Positions 26,127 to 37,437 of a DNA stretch of 64,000 nt are shown here, piece after piece. The notes under the pieces are model-generated. The model was not told the origin of the DNA. It saw only the letters and a program-made list of their open reading frames with translations, and made no database searches. The position numbers and the translations under genes were made by a program. How positions within the stretch are numbered: the first letter of the stretch is position 1; the number at the start of each line of letters is the position of its first letter. This DNA comes from Saccharothrix deserti (GTDB lineage: Bacteria; Actinomycetota; Actinomycetes; Mycobacteriales; Pseudonocardiaceae), in the NCBI RefSeq assembly GCF_009769385.1, contig NZ_VKAB01000011.1:398549-462548 (forward strand). Direction: 5' to 3'.

Positions 26127-28186
26127 GTGGTGGGCGAGGAGTTGTCGACGCGCAACGAGTTCGACGGTTCGGCGCACGCCGTGGTGCAGGCCGGTGAGGT
26201 CCACGGCGGCGTGCACTTCCACCGCTGGCCCGCGACGAGGGTGCCCCGCCAGCTCCCGCCGCGCATCGAACTGCTGAACCAGGTTCGCGTGCTGGCCGAG
26301 TTGGAGAAAGGCGTCGCGGACCGGCCGCCGATGGACGACCCGATCATCAAGGTCGTGCTCGGACCGAGGGGGAGTGGGAAGTCGACCGTCGCGACGTCCT
26401 GGCTGCACGGCGTCCACGAGAGGTTCCCCGACGGACAGCTGTACGCGACGCTCGGCGCGTGGAGCGATCAGCAGGCCGCGCCGCGCGAGGTGTTGGGCGA
26501 GTTCCTGGTGTCGCTCGGCGTGGAGCGCGGGAGCCTGCCCGCGGACGTGGAGTCGCGGGCGTCGATGTTCCGGTCGGTCACGCACGGTCTGTCGGTGGCC
26601 GTGTTCCTCGACGACGTGGTCTCGCCCGCGCAGGTCCGGTCGCTGCTGCCGGGGCCGGGTGGTTCGGTCGTGGTCGTCACCGGTCACGGCGCGTTCGGCG
26701 TGTTGGCGCGGCAGCGGGCGACGTTGATCGACATCGATCCGCTGGAACCGGACATGGCGGTCGAGTTGTTGCGCCAGTTCGTCGGTGACCGGGTTCGTGG
26801 CGACGAAGACGCGTTGCAGGCGGTCCTGGAGCTGTGCGCGGGACTGCCCGTCGCCTTGTGCCTGGTGGGAGGCATGCTCGCGGAGCAGCCGACGCTGTCG
26901 GTGGCCGAGTTGCTGGAGGAGTTGGCCGATCCGGAGGCCGGGATCACGTCCGTGGCGGTCGGTGACGAACCCACGTTGGGTTCGCTGTTCGACGCCACCT
27001 ACGCCCGCCTGAGCCCGCAGGCGCAGGCCGTGTACCGGGCGTTGGGCGCGCACCCGGGTAACGCTGACGTGTCGGTCGCCGCTTTGGCCGCGGGTATGGG
27101 CGTCGGTGAGGCGAAGATCCGCGGCGCGGTGCGTGAGTTGGTGTCGATGAGGGTGGTCGAGGACCCCGTCGCCGGTCGGCTGGTCGTGCACAACCTCGTG
27201 CGCGGACACGCGGCACGGGTCGGTGACGTGGTCGACCGGGCCGAGCGGAACGCCGTCCGGGTGCGGTTGATCGACTGGTACGTGAGGGGTGCGGTCACCG
27301 CCGAGGCCGCGGTCATGGGGCAACGGGTGTGGCGGCGCAGGCTGTTCCCCGACGTCCGACCGCGGTCCGGACACACGGCGGAGGCCGATCCGCGCGGCTG
27401 GTTGGAGCGCGAGCGGGCCAATCTGCGTGCCGTGGTCACCGCGTCCTATGAGGATGGTGCGCTCGAAGCGGTCGTCGTGCTGTGCCTGGTGTTGTGGGCG
27501 TTGTACGAGCCGGGCAAGTACTACGACGACCTGCTGGCCACGAACGAGCTCGGTGTCCGCGCGGCGGAGCACTTAGGAGCCGACGTCGTGCGAGCGGTGT
27601 TGATGACGCAGATGGGCTTCGCCCACCTCCACCTCGGCGACGCCGACGCGGCGGTCGCCGGGTGTGTCGCGGCGATCGAGATCGCCCGGCGGGCGGGGGA
27701 CGTCGAAGCCGAGGCGACTGCGCTGGAATGCGCCGGACTGGCGCGGTTGGCCCGTGACGACGTGGACGAGGCGCGTGGCGTGCTGCGGCGGAACCTGGAA
27801 CTGGCCGAGTCGGTCGGTGACCCGCGCCGGATCGCGTTGGCCCGCTTCCACCTGGCCAAGGCCGAACCCCCGGAGGAGGCCGTCGTCCTGCTCGACCGGG
27901 CGTTGGCCGGGTTCCGCGGGCTCGCGGCGCCGGAGCCGCGCAACTTCGCCAAGATCATGACCTGGCAGGGGCGCAAGCTCGGGGAGTCCGGATTGACCGC
28001 GCAGGCCCGCGAACGCCTGGAGCAGGCCAGGGCGATCACGGGAGAGCAGAACTGGCCGTTCGACCACGCCCAGGTCCTCGACGCGTTCGGTGACCTGGAG
28101 ACCGGTGACGCCGCGAAGGAGTTCTACGAGCAGGCGATCGCGCTCTACACCGAACACGGGTTCGTCAACGCCATGACCCGCACCGC

Positions 28187-28211
<25 letters not shown>
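26127..28211 (+). CDS. STAND NTPase with NB-ARC and TPR repeats
   Basis: 694 residues from GTG 26127 (GGAGG 6 bases upstream; the longer TTG start is rejected). The N-terminus, 'NEFDGSAHAVVQAGEVHGGV', is the short tag that often opens actinobacterial STAND proteins. NB-ARC: Walker A 'GPRGSGKST' (about 79-87), Walker B 'VAVFLDDVV', sensor-like 'VVVVTGHGAF', 'LCAGLPVALCLVGG' as GLPL motif. A winged-helix-like part and about eight TPR-like helices follow to the C-terminus. Such proteins act as ATP-driven switches in signalling or anti-phage defence; no effector domain is fused. It converges on the GT-B-like gene with a 25-bp overlap. Confidence 0.88.
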
Positions 28212-29878
<1,667 letters not shown>

Positions 29879-29973
29879 GATGGGCGATCTTAATCAGCCG
29901 AACGGTGACGATCTTCCGGCCCGCCGACTCCACCGAGCCGGCGGACGGTGCAAGATCGCCTACGCTCGCGTTC

Positions 29974-30657
29974 GTGGACGTTTCGCCGTGGGGTGGGCTC
30001 ACGCCGGAGGACATTCGACGGCAGGTCGGACGTGGCAGTTCGTTGGTGCTCCCGGTCGATTCCGCCTCGGACATGCCCGGGGTGTCCGCGATCGCACAGG
30101 CGCTGCGGGCGGTGTTGCCCGAAGACCTGCTGGTCATCGCGTCTCCGGGGAGTGCCGGCGGCGGGCCACGGCTCGTGGTGTTGCGACTCGTCGCCGAAGA
30201 GGAAGCGGTGGAGCTCCGGCCGGAACTGGGCCACCGCACCGCCGTGCTGCGCACTCGGGACGGCAAGCCGGTGTCGGAGTCCTCGCGCTTGTTCACCCCG
30301 TCCGACGCGGGTCCGATCGCGCTGTCGTGGGAGGAGACGGCAGAGGACCGGTGGAGGTTGGTCGGCGTCGACCCGGAGGACGGCCTGGTGCACCCGGTGG
30401 TTGACGTGCCGTGCGGGGGACGGTTGCCCGCGGCCACCACGAAGACCACGCTCGTGTGGATCTGCACGACCATGACGGGCGCGGAGCTGATGTGGCAGGA
30501 GTGGGGCGCCGCGACCGCGGACCGGTTGCCGCTGACCGGGTGGCCGCCGCTTTGGGACCAGTCGGCCGACTACTACCAGGTCGACGTGCTCCCGGCGCCG
30601 GGCTTTCTCGCCCTCGTCCGGTACGGCGACGAAGTGGTGACCGGCTACCCCGGCTAG
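29974..30657 (+). CDS. Hypothetical protein
   Basis: 227 residues from GTG 29974; TACGCT (29961-29966) is 7 nt upstream, suggesting a leaderless mRNA, and the longer frame would overlap the divergent gene. I do not recognise the family. It looks soluble: 'VDVSPWGGLTPEDIRRQVG', a region of alternating strands, then 'WEETAEDRWRLVGVDPEDG' and a C-terminus rich in Trp and Tyr. Third codon positions are strongly G/C, so it is a real gene. Confidence 0.7.
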   Translation: MDVSPWGGLTPEDIRRQVGRGSSLVLPVDSASDMPGVSAIAQALRAVLPEDLLVIASPGSAGGGPRLVVLRLVAEEEAVELRPELGHRTAVLRTRDGKPVSESSRLFTPSDAGPIALSWEETAEDRWRLVGVDPEDGLVHPVVDVPCGGRLPAATTKTTLVWICTTMTGAELMWQEWGAATADRLPLTGWPPLWDQSADYYQVDVLPAPGFLALVRYGDEVVTGYPG

Positions 30658-30672
30658 GAAGCGTCGTGCGCC

Positions 30673-30981
30673 GTGAACGTTCGGGAACGGATCCGGGAAC
30701 TCGCGGACCAGGTCGTGGTGCTGCGTGACGCGTACTACCGGGGCTCGCCGCTGGTGGCGGACGCCGAGTACGACGCCATCGAGGACGAGTTGCAAGGGCT
30801 GGTCGAGGCCAACCCGGAGTTGGCGCCCGACCCGAATCCCCTGGAGCAGGTGGGCGCGCCGGGGGTGCTGCACGCGCCGGTCCGGCACTCGCGGCCGATG
30901 CTGTCGCTGGAGAAGGCGACCAAGCCCGAGCAGGTCGCCGCGTTCTTCGACCGCTTCCCCGGCCAGCCGGTAGTCGTCATG
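30673..30981 (+). pseudogene. ligA 5' fragment (duplicate)
   Basis: From GTG 30673 this aligns without gaps to the first 309 bp of the full ligA at 33264. A 105-bp block (30685-30789 versus 33276-33380) is identical, while the rest differs mostly at synonymous sites. Homology stops right after 'PVVVM', one Pro before the KLDG lysine loop of the adenylation domain, so it cannot be a ligase. The frame runs on to 31044 with unrelated residues. The flank at 30995-31060 reads like another gene's end in a different frame ('HLNGIYDGAGGHYTILIG'). Confidence 0.88.
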
Positions 30982-31219
30982 CAGCCCACGGGATCCACCT
31001 CAACGGGATCTACGATGGCGCAGGCGGCCACTACACGATCTTGATAGGTCCCGCCCCACCGGCGCCGGGCTGGCCGCGCCGGCCTCGCGCCGCTGGTGGC
31101 GCGCTACGGCCCGCGCGTCGTCAGATCAACCTCGACCGGCCCCGGTACCGGGACGCCGAGCCGCCCGCGTGTCCGGTTCGCATATGTCGGCGATATGCCG
31201 TGCCGCCTAGGCTCCGGGT

Positions 31220-31927
31220 ATGCGCGTGCTGATCGTGGAGGACGAGCCCCACCTGGCCGAAGCCGTCCGGGACGGTCTCCGGCTGGAAGCGATCGCCGCC
31301 GACATCGCAGGCGACGGCGACACCGCCCTGGAACTGCTCAGCGTCAACTCCTACGACCTCGCGGTCCTCGACCGCGACATCCCCGGACCCTCCGGCGACG
31401 AGATCGCCCGGCGCATCGTCGCCTCCGGCAGCGGCACCCCGATCCTCATGCTCACCGCCGCCGACCGGATCGACGACAAGGCTTCCGGGTTCGGGCTCGG
31501 CGCCGACGACTACCTCACCAAACCGTTCGACCTCCGGGAGCTCGTCCTGCGGCTGCGGGCACTCGACCGCAGGCGCGCGCACGTCCGGCCGCCGGTCCGC
31601 GAGATCGCGGGCCTGCGGCTGGACCCCTTCCGCCGGGAGGTCTTCCGCGACGGGCGCTATGTCGCGCTCACCCGCAAGCAGTTCGCCGTGCTCGAAGTCC
31701 TCGTCGCCGCCGAAGGCGGTGTCATCACCGCCGAAGAGCTGCTGGAGCGGGCCTGGGACGAGCACGCCGACCCCTTCACCAACGCCGTCCGCATCACCGT
31801 GTCCGCGCTGCGCAAGCGACTCGGCGAACCATGGCTCATCGCCACGGTGCCCGGTGTCGGCTACCGAATCGACACCGGCATGGACACCGGCATGGACACC
31901 ACCCACCCTGGCAGTACTCATGAATAG
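31220..31927 (+). CDS. OmpR/PhoB-family response regulator
   Basis: 235 residues. The receiver domain has the acidic pair in 'IVEDEP', phospho-acceptor Asp51 in 'LAVLDRDIPG' and 'LTKPF' for the conserved Lys; the C-terminal winged helix ('LTRKQFAVLEVLVA', 'VPGVGYRID') binds DNA. TAGGCT ends 6 nt before the ATG, so the mRNA is probably leaderless. It ends in a duplicated GMDT tail and overlaps the kinase gene by 8 bp. The pair lies between the two ligA copies. Confidence 0.94.
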   Translation: MRVLIVEDEPHLAEAVRDGLRLEAIAADIAGDGDTALELLSVNSYDLAVLDRDIPGPSGDEIARRIVASGSGTPILMLTAADRIDDKASGFGLGADDYLTKPFDLRELVLRLRALDRRRAHVRPPVREIAGLRLDPFRREVFRDGRYVALTRKQFAVLEVLVAAEGGVITAEELLERAWDEHADPFTNAVRITVSALRKRLGEPWLIATVPGVGYRIDTGMDTGMDTTHPGSTHE

Positions 31928-33095
31928 ACGCCCAGGGCTCAGCGCCCGCCTGAAACTCACCCTCAGCTATGCCGGATTCACCTTCCTCACCGGCGCCGTC
32001 CTGCTGGCCGTGGTGTGGGTGTTCCTGCTGCGCTACGTACCCGACAGCGAAATGGGCCTTCTCGGGATCGCACCCAACCGGCGCGTCCTCCTGATCGTCT
32101 TCGCCCCCGCCGCGGCCACAGCACTGGCCGTCCTGTTCGTGTTCGGCCTCCTGGGAGGATGGATCCTCGCCGGCCGGATGCTCGCACCACTCACGCGGAT
32201 CGCGGACGCGGCACGGATGGCCTCGAACGGATCACTGTCCCACCGGATCCGGATGGAAGGCCGCAAAGACGAGTTCCGCGAACTCGCCGACGTGTTCGAC
32301 ACCATGCTCGAACAACTCGAATCCCACGTCACCGAACAGCAAAGGTTCGCCGCGAACGCCTCCCACGAACTGCGCACCCCGCTGGCGATCTCGCAGACAC
32401 TCCTCGACGTCGCCCGCAAGGACCCTGCGCGGGACCAGGGTGAACTCATCGAACGCCTCCACACCGCCAACAGGCGGGCGATCGACCTCACCGAGGCCCT
32501 CCTGCTGCTCAGCCGGGGCAACCGCAGGAGCTTCACCCGCGAGCCCGTCGACCTCTCCCTCATCGCCGAAGAAGCCACCGAAACGCTGCTCCCCCTCGCC
32601 GAACAGCGCCAGATCACGCTCGACGTCACCGGCGGGACAACGCAGACCGTCGGCTCCGCGGCGCTCATCCTGCGGATGGTGACGAACCTCGTCCAGAACG
32701 CCATCGTCCACAACCTCCCCGCCGGCGGCACCGTCACGCTCCACACCGAATCGCAGCACGACGCGAGCGTGCTGCGGGTCGAGAACACGGGCCACCCGCT
32801 CCCGCCGGAACTGGTACCGACCCTCACCGAACCCTTCCAGCGCGGAACAGAACGCATACGCACCGACGAACACGCCGGCGTCGGCCTCGGGCTGGCCATC
32901 GTGCACAGCATCGTCCGAGCACACGACGGGACCCTCGACCTCACACCCCGCCCCACCGGCGGTCTCCTCGTCATGATCCGACTCCCCGGCACGCCGCAGG
33001 CATCGTCCCGGACCCATGAACGTTGCGATCTCCGGCAGGAGTACCAGCCGCCAAACGGCTCGAGTCACCGACGTTCATCGTGCCGCAAGAGGTAG
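31920..33095 (+). CDS. Sensor histidine kinase
   Basis: 391 residues. Two membrane helices (about 14-37 and 57-83) with a very short outside loop, HAMP (about 84-136), HisKA with His149 in 'ASHELRTPLA', and a HATPase with N box 'NLVQNAIVHN' and G box 'GVGLGLAI'. The short loop suggests it senses the membrane or a membrane partner. The last 35 residues or so after 'VMIRLPG' are not family-like and may be read-through past a junction. Partner of the preceding regulator. Confidence 0.93.
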   Translation: MNRRPGLSARLKLTLSYAGFTFLTGAVLLAVVWVFLLRYVPDSEMGLLGIAPNRRVLLIVFAPAAATALAVLFVFGLLGGWILAGRMLAPLTRIADAARMASNGSLSHRIRMEGRKDEFRELADVFDTMLEQLESHVTEQQRFAANASHELRTPLAISQTLLDVARKDPARDQGELIERLHTANRRAIDLTEALLLLSRGNRRSFTREPVDLSLIAEEATETLLPLAEQRQITLDVTGGTTQTVGSAALILRMVTNLVQNAIVHNLPAGGTVTLHTESQHDASVLRVENTGHPLPPELVPTLTEPFQRGTERIRTDEHAGVGLGLAIVHSIVRAHDGTLDLTPRPTGGLLVMIRLPGTPQASSRTHERCDLRQEYQPPNGSSHRRSSCRKR

Positions 33096-33263
33096 GCGAT
33101 GGCCCGAGTTCTGGCCAGGATCATCGAACATCGCCGCTGCGATCGCGCTCACGAACGACTACGCCATCAACACGAGCTTGCGGTCCACTGGGTGATGATC
33201 CAATGAACCGGAACCATCCTCGGATGCAGTGCAGTGTCGGTGGTCGCCGGTAGCTTGTGCGAC

Positions 33264-35255
33264 GTGAACGCTGAGGAACGGATCCGGGAACTCGCGGACC
33301 AGGTCGTGGTGCTGCGTGACGCGTACTACCGGGGCTCGCCGCTGGTGGCGGACGCCGAGTACGACGCCATCGAGGACGAGCTGCGCGGGTTGATCGAGGC
33401 GAACCCGGAGCTGGTGCCCGACCCGAACCCGCTGGAGCAGGTGGGCGCGCCAGTCGTGTTGCACGCCCCGGTCCGGCACTCGCGTCCGATGCTCTCCCTG
33501 GAGAAGGCGACCAAGCCCGAGCAAGTCGCCGCGTTCTTCGACCGCTTTCCCGGCCAGCCGGTGGTCGTCATGCCGAAGCTCGACGGGCTGTCGCTGGCAC
33601 TGGTCTACGAGGACGGCCGGCTGGCCCGCGCGGTCACCCGCGGCGACGGCACCACCGGCGACGACGTGACCGTGCTGGTCCGGGCGCTGACCGACGGGGT
33701 GCCGGATCGGGTCGACGCGCCGGGCCGGGTGGAGGTCCGTGGCGAGGCGGTGATGCTGCGCTCGACGTTCGCCGCCTACAACGCGGCGCACCCGGACAAG
33801 CCGCTGATCAACCCGCGCAACGCCGCCGCCGGCACCCTGCGGGCGAAGGACCCTGCCGTGGTCGCCGAGCGGCGCCTGCAGTTCTTCGCCTTCGACCTGG
33901 ACACCTCTGCGGACACGACAGCGGCCGACCTGGAGCAGGGCCTGCGAACGCTCGGGTTCGACGTCGCCGACATGCGGCACTGCGACGACGCGGATGCGGC
34001 GCAGGCGGTGATCGGGGAGATCGAGCAGCGGCGCAACGACCTGGACTACGACCTGGACGGCGCCGTGCTGCGACTGGCGAACCGGGACGCATTTTCTGCT
34101 GCCGGCACACGGTCGAGTTCGCCTCGCGGTGCATTGGCCTACAAGTTCGCCGCCGAAGAGAAGACCACGGTGCTGTCCGATGTGGTCTGGGACGTCGGCA
34201 AGACGGGCAAGATCGCCCCGGTCGCCCAGCTGGAGCCGGTGTTCGTGGGCGGCACGACGGTCACCCGCGCGACGCTGGCCAACCAGGAGGTCATCCGCGC
34301 CCGCGGCATCAGGATCGGGGACACGGTGCTGGTCCGCCGCGCGGGTGACGTGATCCCGTTCGTCGCAGGCGTGCTCGACGAGTCCAAGCGCACGGGCGCG
34401 GAGCGGGAGATCGTGCCGCCCACCGCGTGCCCGTCGTGCGGGCACGGGCTGACCGAGCAGGGCAACAGCCGGGAGTTGTTCTGCACCAACGTCGCCTGCC
34501 CCGCGCAGACCGTGCGGCGGCTGATCCACTGGGCGTCACGAGCGGCGGCCGACATCGAGGCGGTCGGTCCGGTGTGGATCGAACGGCTTGCCGAAGCCGG
34601 GATCATCGAGCACCCGTCGGACTTCTACCAGTTGACCAAGGAGAAGCTGCTGGAGTTCGACCGCATCGGCGAGGTCTCGGCCGCGCGCATGATCGAGTCG
34701 ATCGCGGCCAGCCGTCAGGTGGGGCTGCGCCGCGCGCTGATCGGGCTCGCGATCCCGATGGCCTCGGAGGGCACCGCGACACGGCTGTGCCGCGCGGGGT
34801 TCGGCTCGCTGGAGGAGGTCGCCGACGCCGGCGAGGAACGGCTCGTGGCCGTCGAGGACATCGGGCCGAAGGTCGCCGCCTCGCTGATCGAACACCTCAC
34901 CCGGCTGCGGCCCGAGCTGATGCGGCTGCGGCAGCGCGGCGTCTCCCTGGACGTGCGCGAGGAGGACCTCCCGCCTGTGGTCGCGTCCGACGCGCCACTG
35001 GCCGGCAAGACGGTGGTGATCACCGGCGCGATCAGCGACCCGCGCTCCGGCGAGAAGGTCCCCCGCCCCACCTTCCAGCGGCTGTGCGAGAAGGCAGGCG
35101 CGACCACCGCGTCCTCGGTCTCGGCGAGCACCGACCTGCTCATCACCGGCGGCGACGTCGGCGCGAGCAAACTCGCCAAAGCCGAGAAGCTCGGCGTCGA
35201 GGTCGTCGACCAGAGCGGGATCTGGCAGCAGCTGATCGCAGCCGGCATCGCCTGA
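33264..35255 (+). CDS. ligA: NAD-dependent DNA ligase
   Basis: 663 residues from GTG 33264; TAGCTT ends 7 nt upstream (leaderless). Domain Ia with 'YYRGSPLVADAEYDAI', adenylation lysine in 'MPKLDGLSLALV', OB fold around 'KTGKIAPVAQLEPV', four-cysteine zinc finger ('CPSCGHGLTEQGNSRELFCT' plus a further Cys), helix-hairpin-helix repeats and a C-terminal BRCT ('LAGKTVVITGAI'). Seals nicks using NAD. The HhH region reads 'DIEAVGPVWIERLAEAGI', which departs from the usual 'DIEGLG' form, so this may be an accessory LigA rather than the essential one. Confidence 0.93.
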   Translation: MNAEERIRELADQVVVLRDAYYRGSPLVADAEYDAIEDELRGLIEANPELVPDPNPLEQVGAPVVLHAPVRHSRPMLSLEKATKPEQVAAFFDRFPGQPVVVMPKLDGLSLALVYEDGRLARAVTRGDGTTGDDVTVLVRALTDGVPDRVDAPGRVEVRGEAVMLRSTFAAYNAAHPDKPLINPRNAAAGTLRAKDPAVVAERRLQFFAFDLDTSADTTAADLEQGLRTLGFDVADMRHCDDADAAQAVIGEIEQRRNDLDYDLDGAVLRLANRDAFSAAGTRSSSPRGALAYKFAAEEKTTVLSDVVWDVGKTGKIAPVAQLEPVFVGGTTVTRATLANQEVIRARGIRIGDTVLVRRAGDVIPFVAGVLDESKRTGAEREIVPPTACPSCGHGLTEQGNSRELFCTNVACPAQTVRRLIHWASRAAADIEAVGPVWIERLAEAGIIEHPSDFYQLTKEKLLEFDRIGEVSAARMIESIAASRQVGLRRALIGLAIPMASEGTATRLCRAGFGSLEEVADAGEERLVAVEDIGPKVAASLIEHLTRLRPELMRLRQRGVSLDVREEDLPPVVASDAPLAGKTVVITGAISDPRSGEKVPRPTFQRLCEKAGATTASSVSASTDLLITGGDVGASKLAKAEKLGVEVVDQSGIWQQLIAAGIA

Positions 35256-35374
35256 ACTCGTCCTGCCGGGGATCGGCGAGACGCTCCGCCTCAACGTTGT
35301 AGCCGCGGAGAGGGCGACCGTGTGACCGTCAACGTCCGAAATCGGGGCTGCCGCAGGCTTGTCAGGCTCACGAG

Positions 35375-36471
35375 GTGATCATGCGCGGGGAGCCGTCGCA
35401 CGTTGTGGTCGACTGGTCGCGGCTGTCGCACGCCTATGGCTCGGCCGAAGAGACTCCGGTGCTGCTGGAGCAGCTCCGGGGCGAGGGCTGGGAGGAAGCG
35501 CTGGGCGAGCTGTTCGGCTCGCTGCTCCACCAGGGAAGCGTGTACCCCGCCACGGTGGCCGCCCTGCCGTTCCTCACCTGTTGCCGCTGCTGGAAGACGC
35601 GGATCCGCACGTGCGCGAAGGGGCCTACGGCTGCACTGCGCACCTCACCTCCACCGCCGTGGTGGCCGAGGTCGCGGCCCGCCTGGCGGGGGCGCTCGCG
35701 CGGGTTCTTCCCGGCGCACCGGAACGGACACCGGAGACGTGCGACGCCATCGCCCGGATCGCCGACGACGCCTCACTCCGGATGGACGGACGGGCACAGC
35801 AGGGATGACGGTGCTCGCGAGCGCGGCCGTCGCCCCCTTCGCCGCTCACGACCAGCGATGGGCCGCACTCCCGGCCAGTGAGGCCGTGGTCCGCACCGCG
35901 CTGACCGCCGTGCCGCACGCGTCGGCTTGCGAGCTGCTCGCCCGGATCGGGGTCGAACACCCCGAGGTGCTCACCCCGGAGCTGCGCGCGCTGGTCGTGG
36001 CGGCGCTGCGAACGGAACCGTCCGGTGACGATGCGGCGGCCTGGCTCACGACCGCGCGGGAGGTCCTGGACCCGACCGACGGGCGTGACGCGGCGTTCGA
36101 ACGCGCGTGGCAGCTGGGCGGCGGCGACGAGAACGCCGGAGCGAGCCTCCTGGCGGTCTGGGCCGAGCACCCCTCGCCGGCGTTCCACGCCACGTGCCTC
36201 CGGCTGCTCGACGGGGTGGCGTGGATATCCTTCCCGGCTCAGCGGCGCCAGTTCGTGGCGGCACGAGCGGTGGTCGACGCCGGGGACGCGGCCCGTGCGT
36301 GGCCCACGGTTCGCGCCATCGTGGACGAAGCCGGCGACCCGCTCTCACTGGAAGACCCGCTCGCACTGGAACCGGACCGCCCGGTCGACGTGGACCTGGG
36401 CGGAACCCGCCAACTCGGTCCCGCCGGCTCGGCTGGACGGGACGTTTCGCGTTGCCACCCGTCGCCCGCCG
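35375..36471 (+). pseudogene. HEAT-repeat-like protein gene broken by frameshifts
   Basis: Coding sense moves through three frames. Frame one from GTG 35375 (or ATG 35381) gives 'SHVVVDWSRLSHAYGSAEET' to 'VYPATVAALPFL'; near 35575 the sense shifts to the frame reading 'LLPLLEDADPHVREGAYGCT', which stops at 35808; an overlapping ATG (35805) opens the third frame ('AHDQRWAALPASEAVVRTAL' and onward). This third frame has no stop of its own before it enters the antisense of the next gene. The leucine-rich helical content matches HEAT/armadillo-type scaffolds common in actinomycetes. The second break (ATGA overlap) could be a genuine gene boundary. Confidence 0.65.
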
Positions 36472-36473
36472 CC

Positions 36474-37319
36474 CTATTTCGTGCCCACCCCGATGTTCAA
36501 GGGCGCGGTGAGCACGGCCGGGCCGTTGTGGGCCGCCCGCTCGCGGACCATGCCGTCGAGCACCCGGATGATGTCGTCGCGCTGCTCGTCCGTGAAGTCG
36601 GCGACGAGCGCGCTGGGAATCGGGTTCCCGCCGAGGAGCCAGTCCCAGAGCTGCTGTCCGGTCCGCACCTCGATCCGCTCCTGGTGGCTCGTGTCGACGA
36701 TGACGTCCTTCAAGCCCGCGTCGGTCATCCGCTGACGCAGGACCTCCGGGTCCGAGACTTGGAACTCGAGCGGCGGCTCGTCCTCCGGGATGCCCTCGAA
36801 TTCGGGGACGACCGCCTGCACCGCGCTGATGAAGAAGTGCAGTGCCTCGAATTCGCCCGGGTTCCCGTACGCGGTGAGGAGCACGCGTCCACCGGGCTTC
36901 GTCACCCGGACCATCTCCCGCAGCGCCCGCGCCTGATCCGGGACGAGCATGACGCCGAACTGCGAGCCCGTGACGTCGTAGGTGTCGTCGGCGATGTCGA
37001 GCCGGTGGCAATCCATCACCCGACCCTCGGCGTCCAGCCCTTCGGCTGCCACCCGCGCGTTGAAGTGCTCGATCATCCCGGGCGCCCAATCGGTGGCCAG
37101 CACCTTGGCGCCGAGCCGCGCCGCCGGGAGGCTCAGCCCGCCGGTGCCGGCGGCGACGTCGAGGAACGTCTCGCCCGCCCGCAGACCCGCGAGCCGCAGT
37201 CCGGCCAGGGCCAGATCGGACTCACCCGGTGCGACGTGCTCGTCGTACAGCGGTGCGATCGCTTCCCACGCCTCGACGGGAAAGCCTCGCCGTGTCGTCT
37301 CGTGCTGAAGGTTCGTCAT
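36474..37319 (-). CDS. Class I SAM-dependent methyltransferase
   Basis: 281 residues; GGGAG 7 bases before the ATG. 'AGETFLDVAAGTGGLSLPAA' is motif I, 'VLATDWAPGMIEHF' holds the acidic motif II, and 'MVRVTKPGGRVLLTAY' is motif III, as in UbiE/Coq5-like small-molecule methyltransferases. Instead of a typical 'D..LPF', it reads 'HRLDIADDTYDV'. Substrate unknown. Confidence 0.9.
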   Translation of the reverse strand: MTNLQHETTRRGFPVEAWEAIAPLYDEHVAPGESDLALAGLRLAGLRAGETFLDVAAGTGGLSLPAARLGAKVLATDWAPGMIEHFNARVAAEGLDAEGRVMDCHRLDIADDTYDVTGSQFGVMLVPDQARALREMVRVTKPGGRVLLTAYGNPGEFEALHFFISAVQAVVPEFEGIPEDEPPLEFQVSDPEVLRQRMTDAGLKDVIVDTSHQERIEVRTGQQLWDWLLGGNPIPSALVADFTDEQRDDIIRVLDGMVRERAAHNGPAVLTAPLNIGVGTK

Positions 37320-37437
37320 GACTTGCTCCCTTCCAATGCCCCTGTGAACCGGACGTTAGGCGCGGGAAAGCCGGACGGCTTCGGGCGAACGACCCAGACC
37401 TCCTCTCGAGGGCGTGGGTAGTTCTGTCCATACGTCC

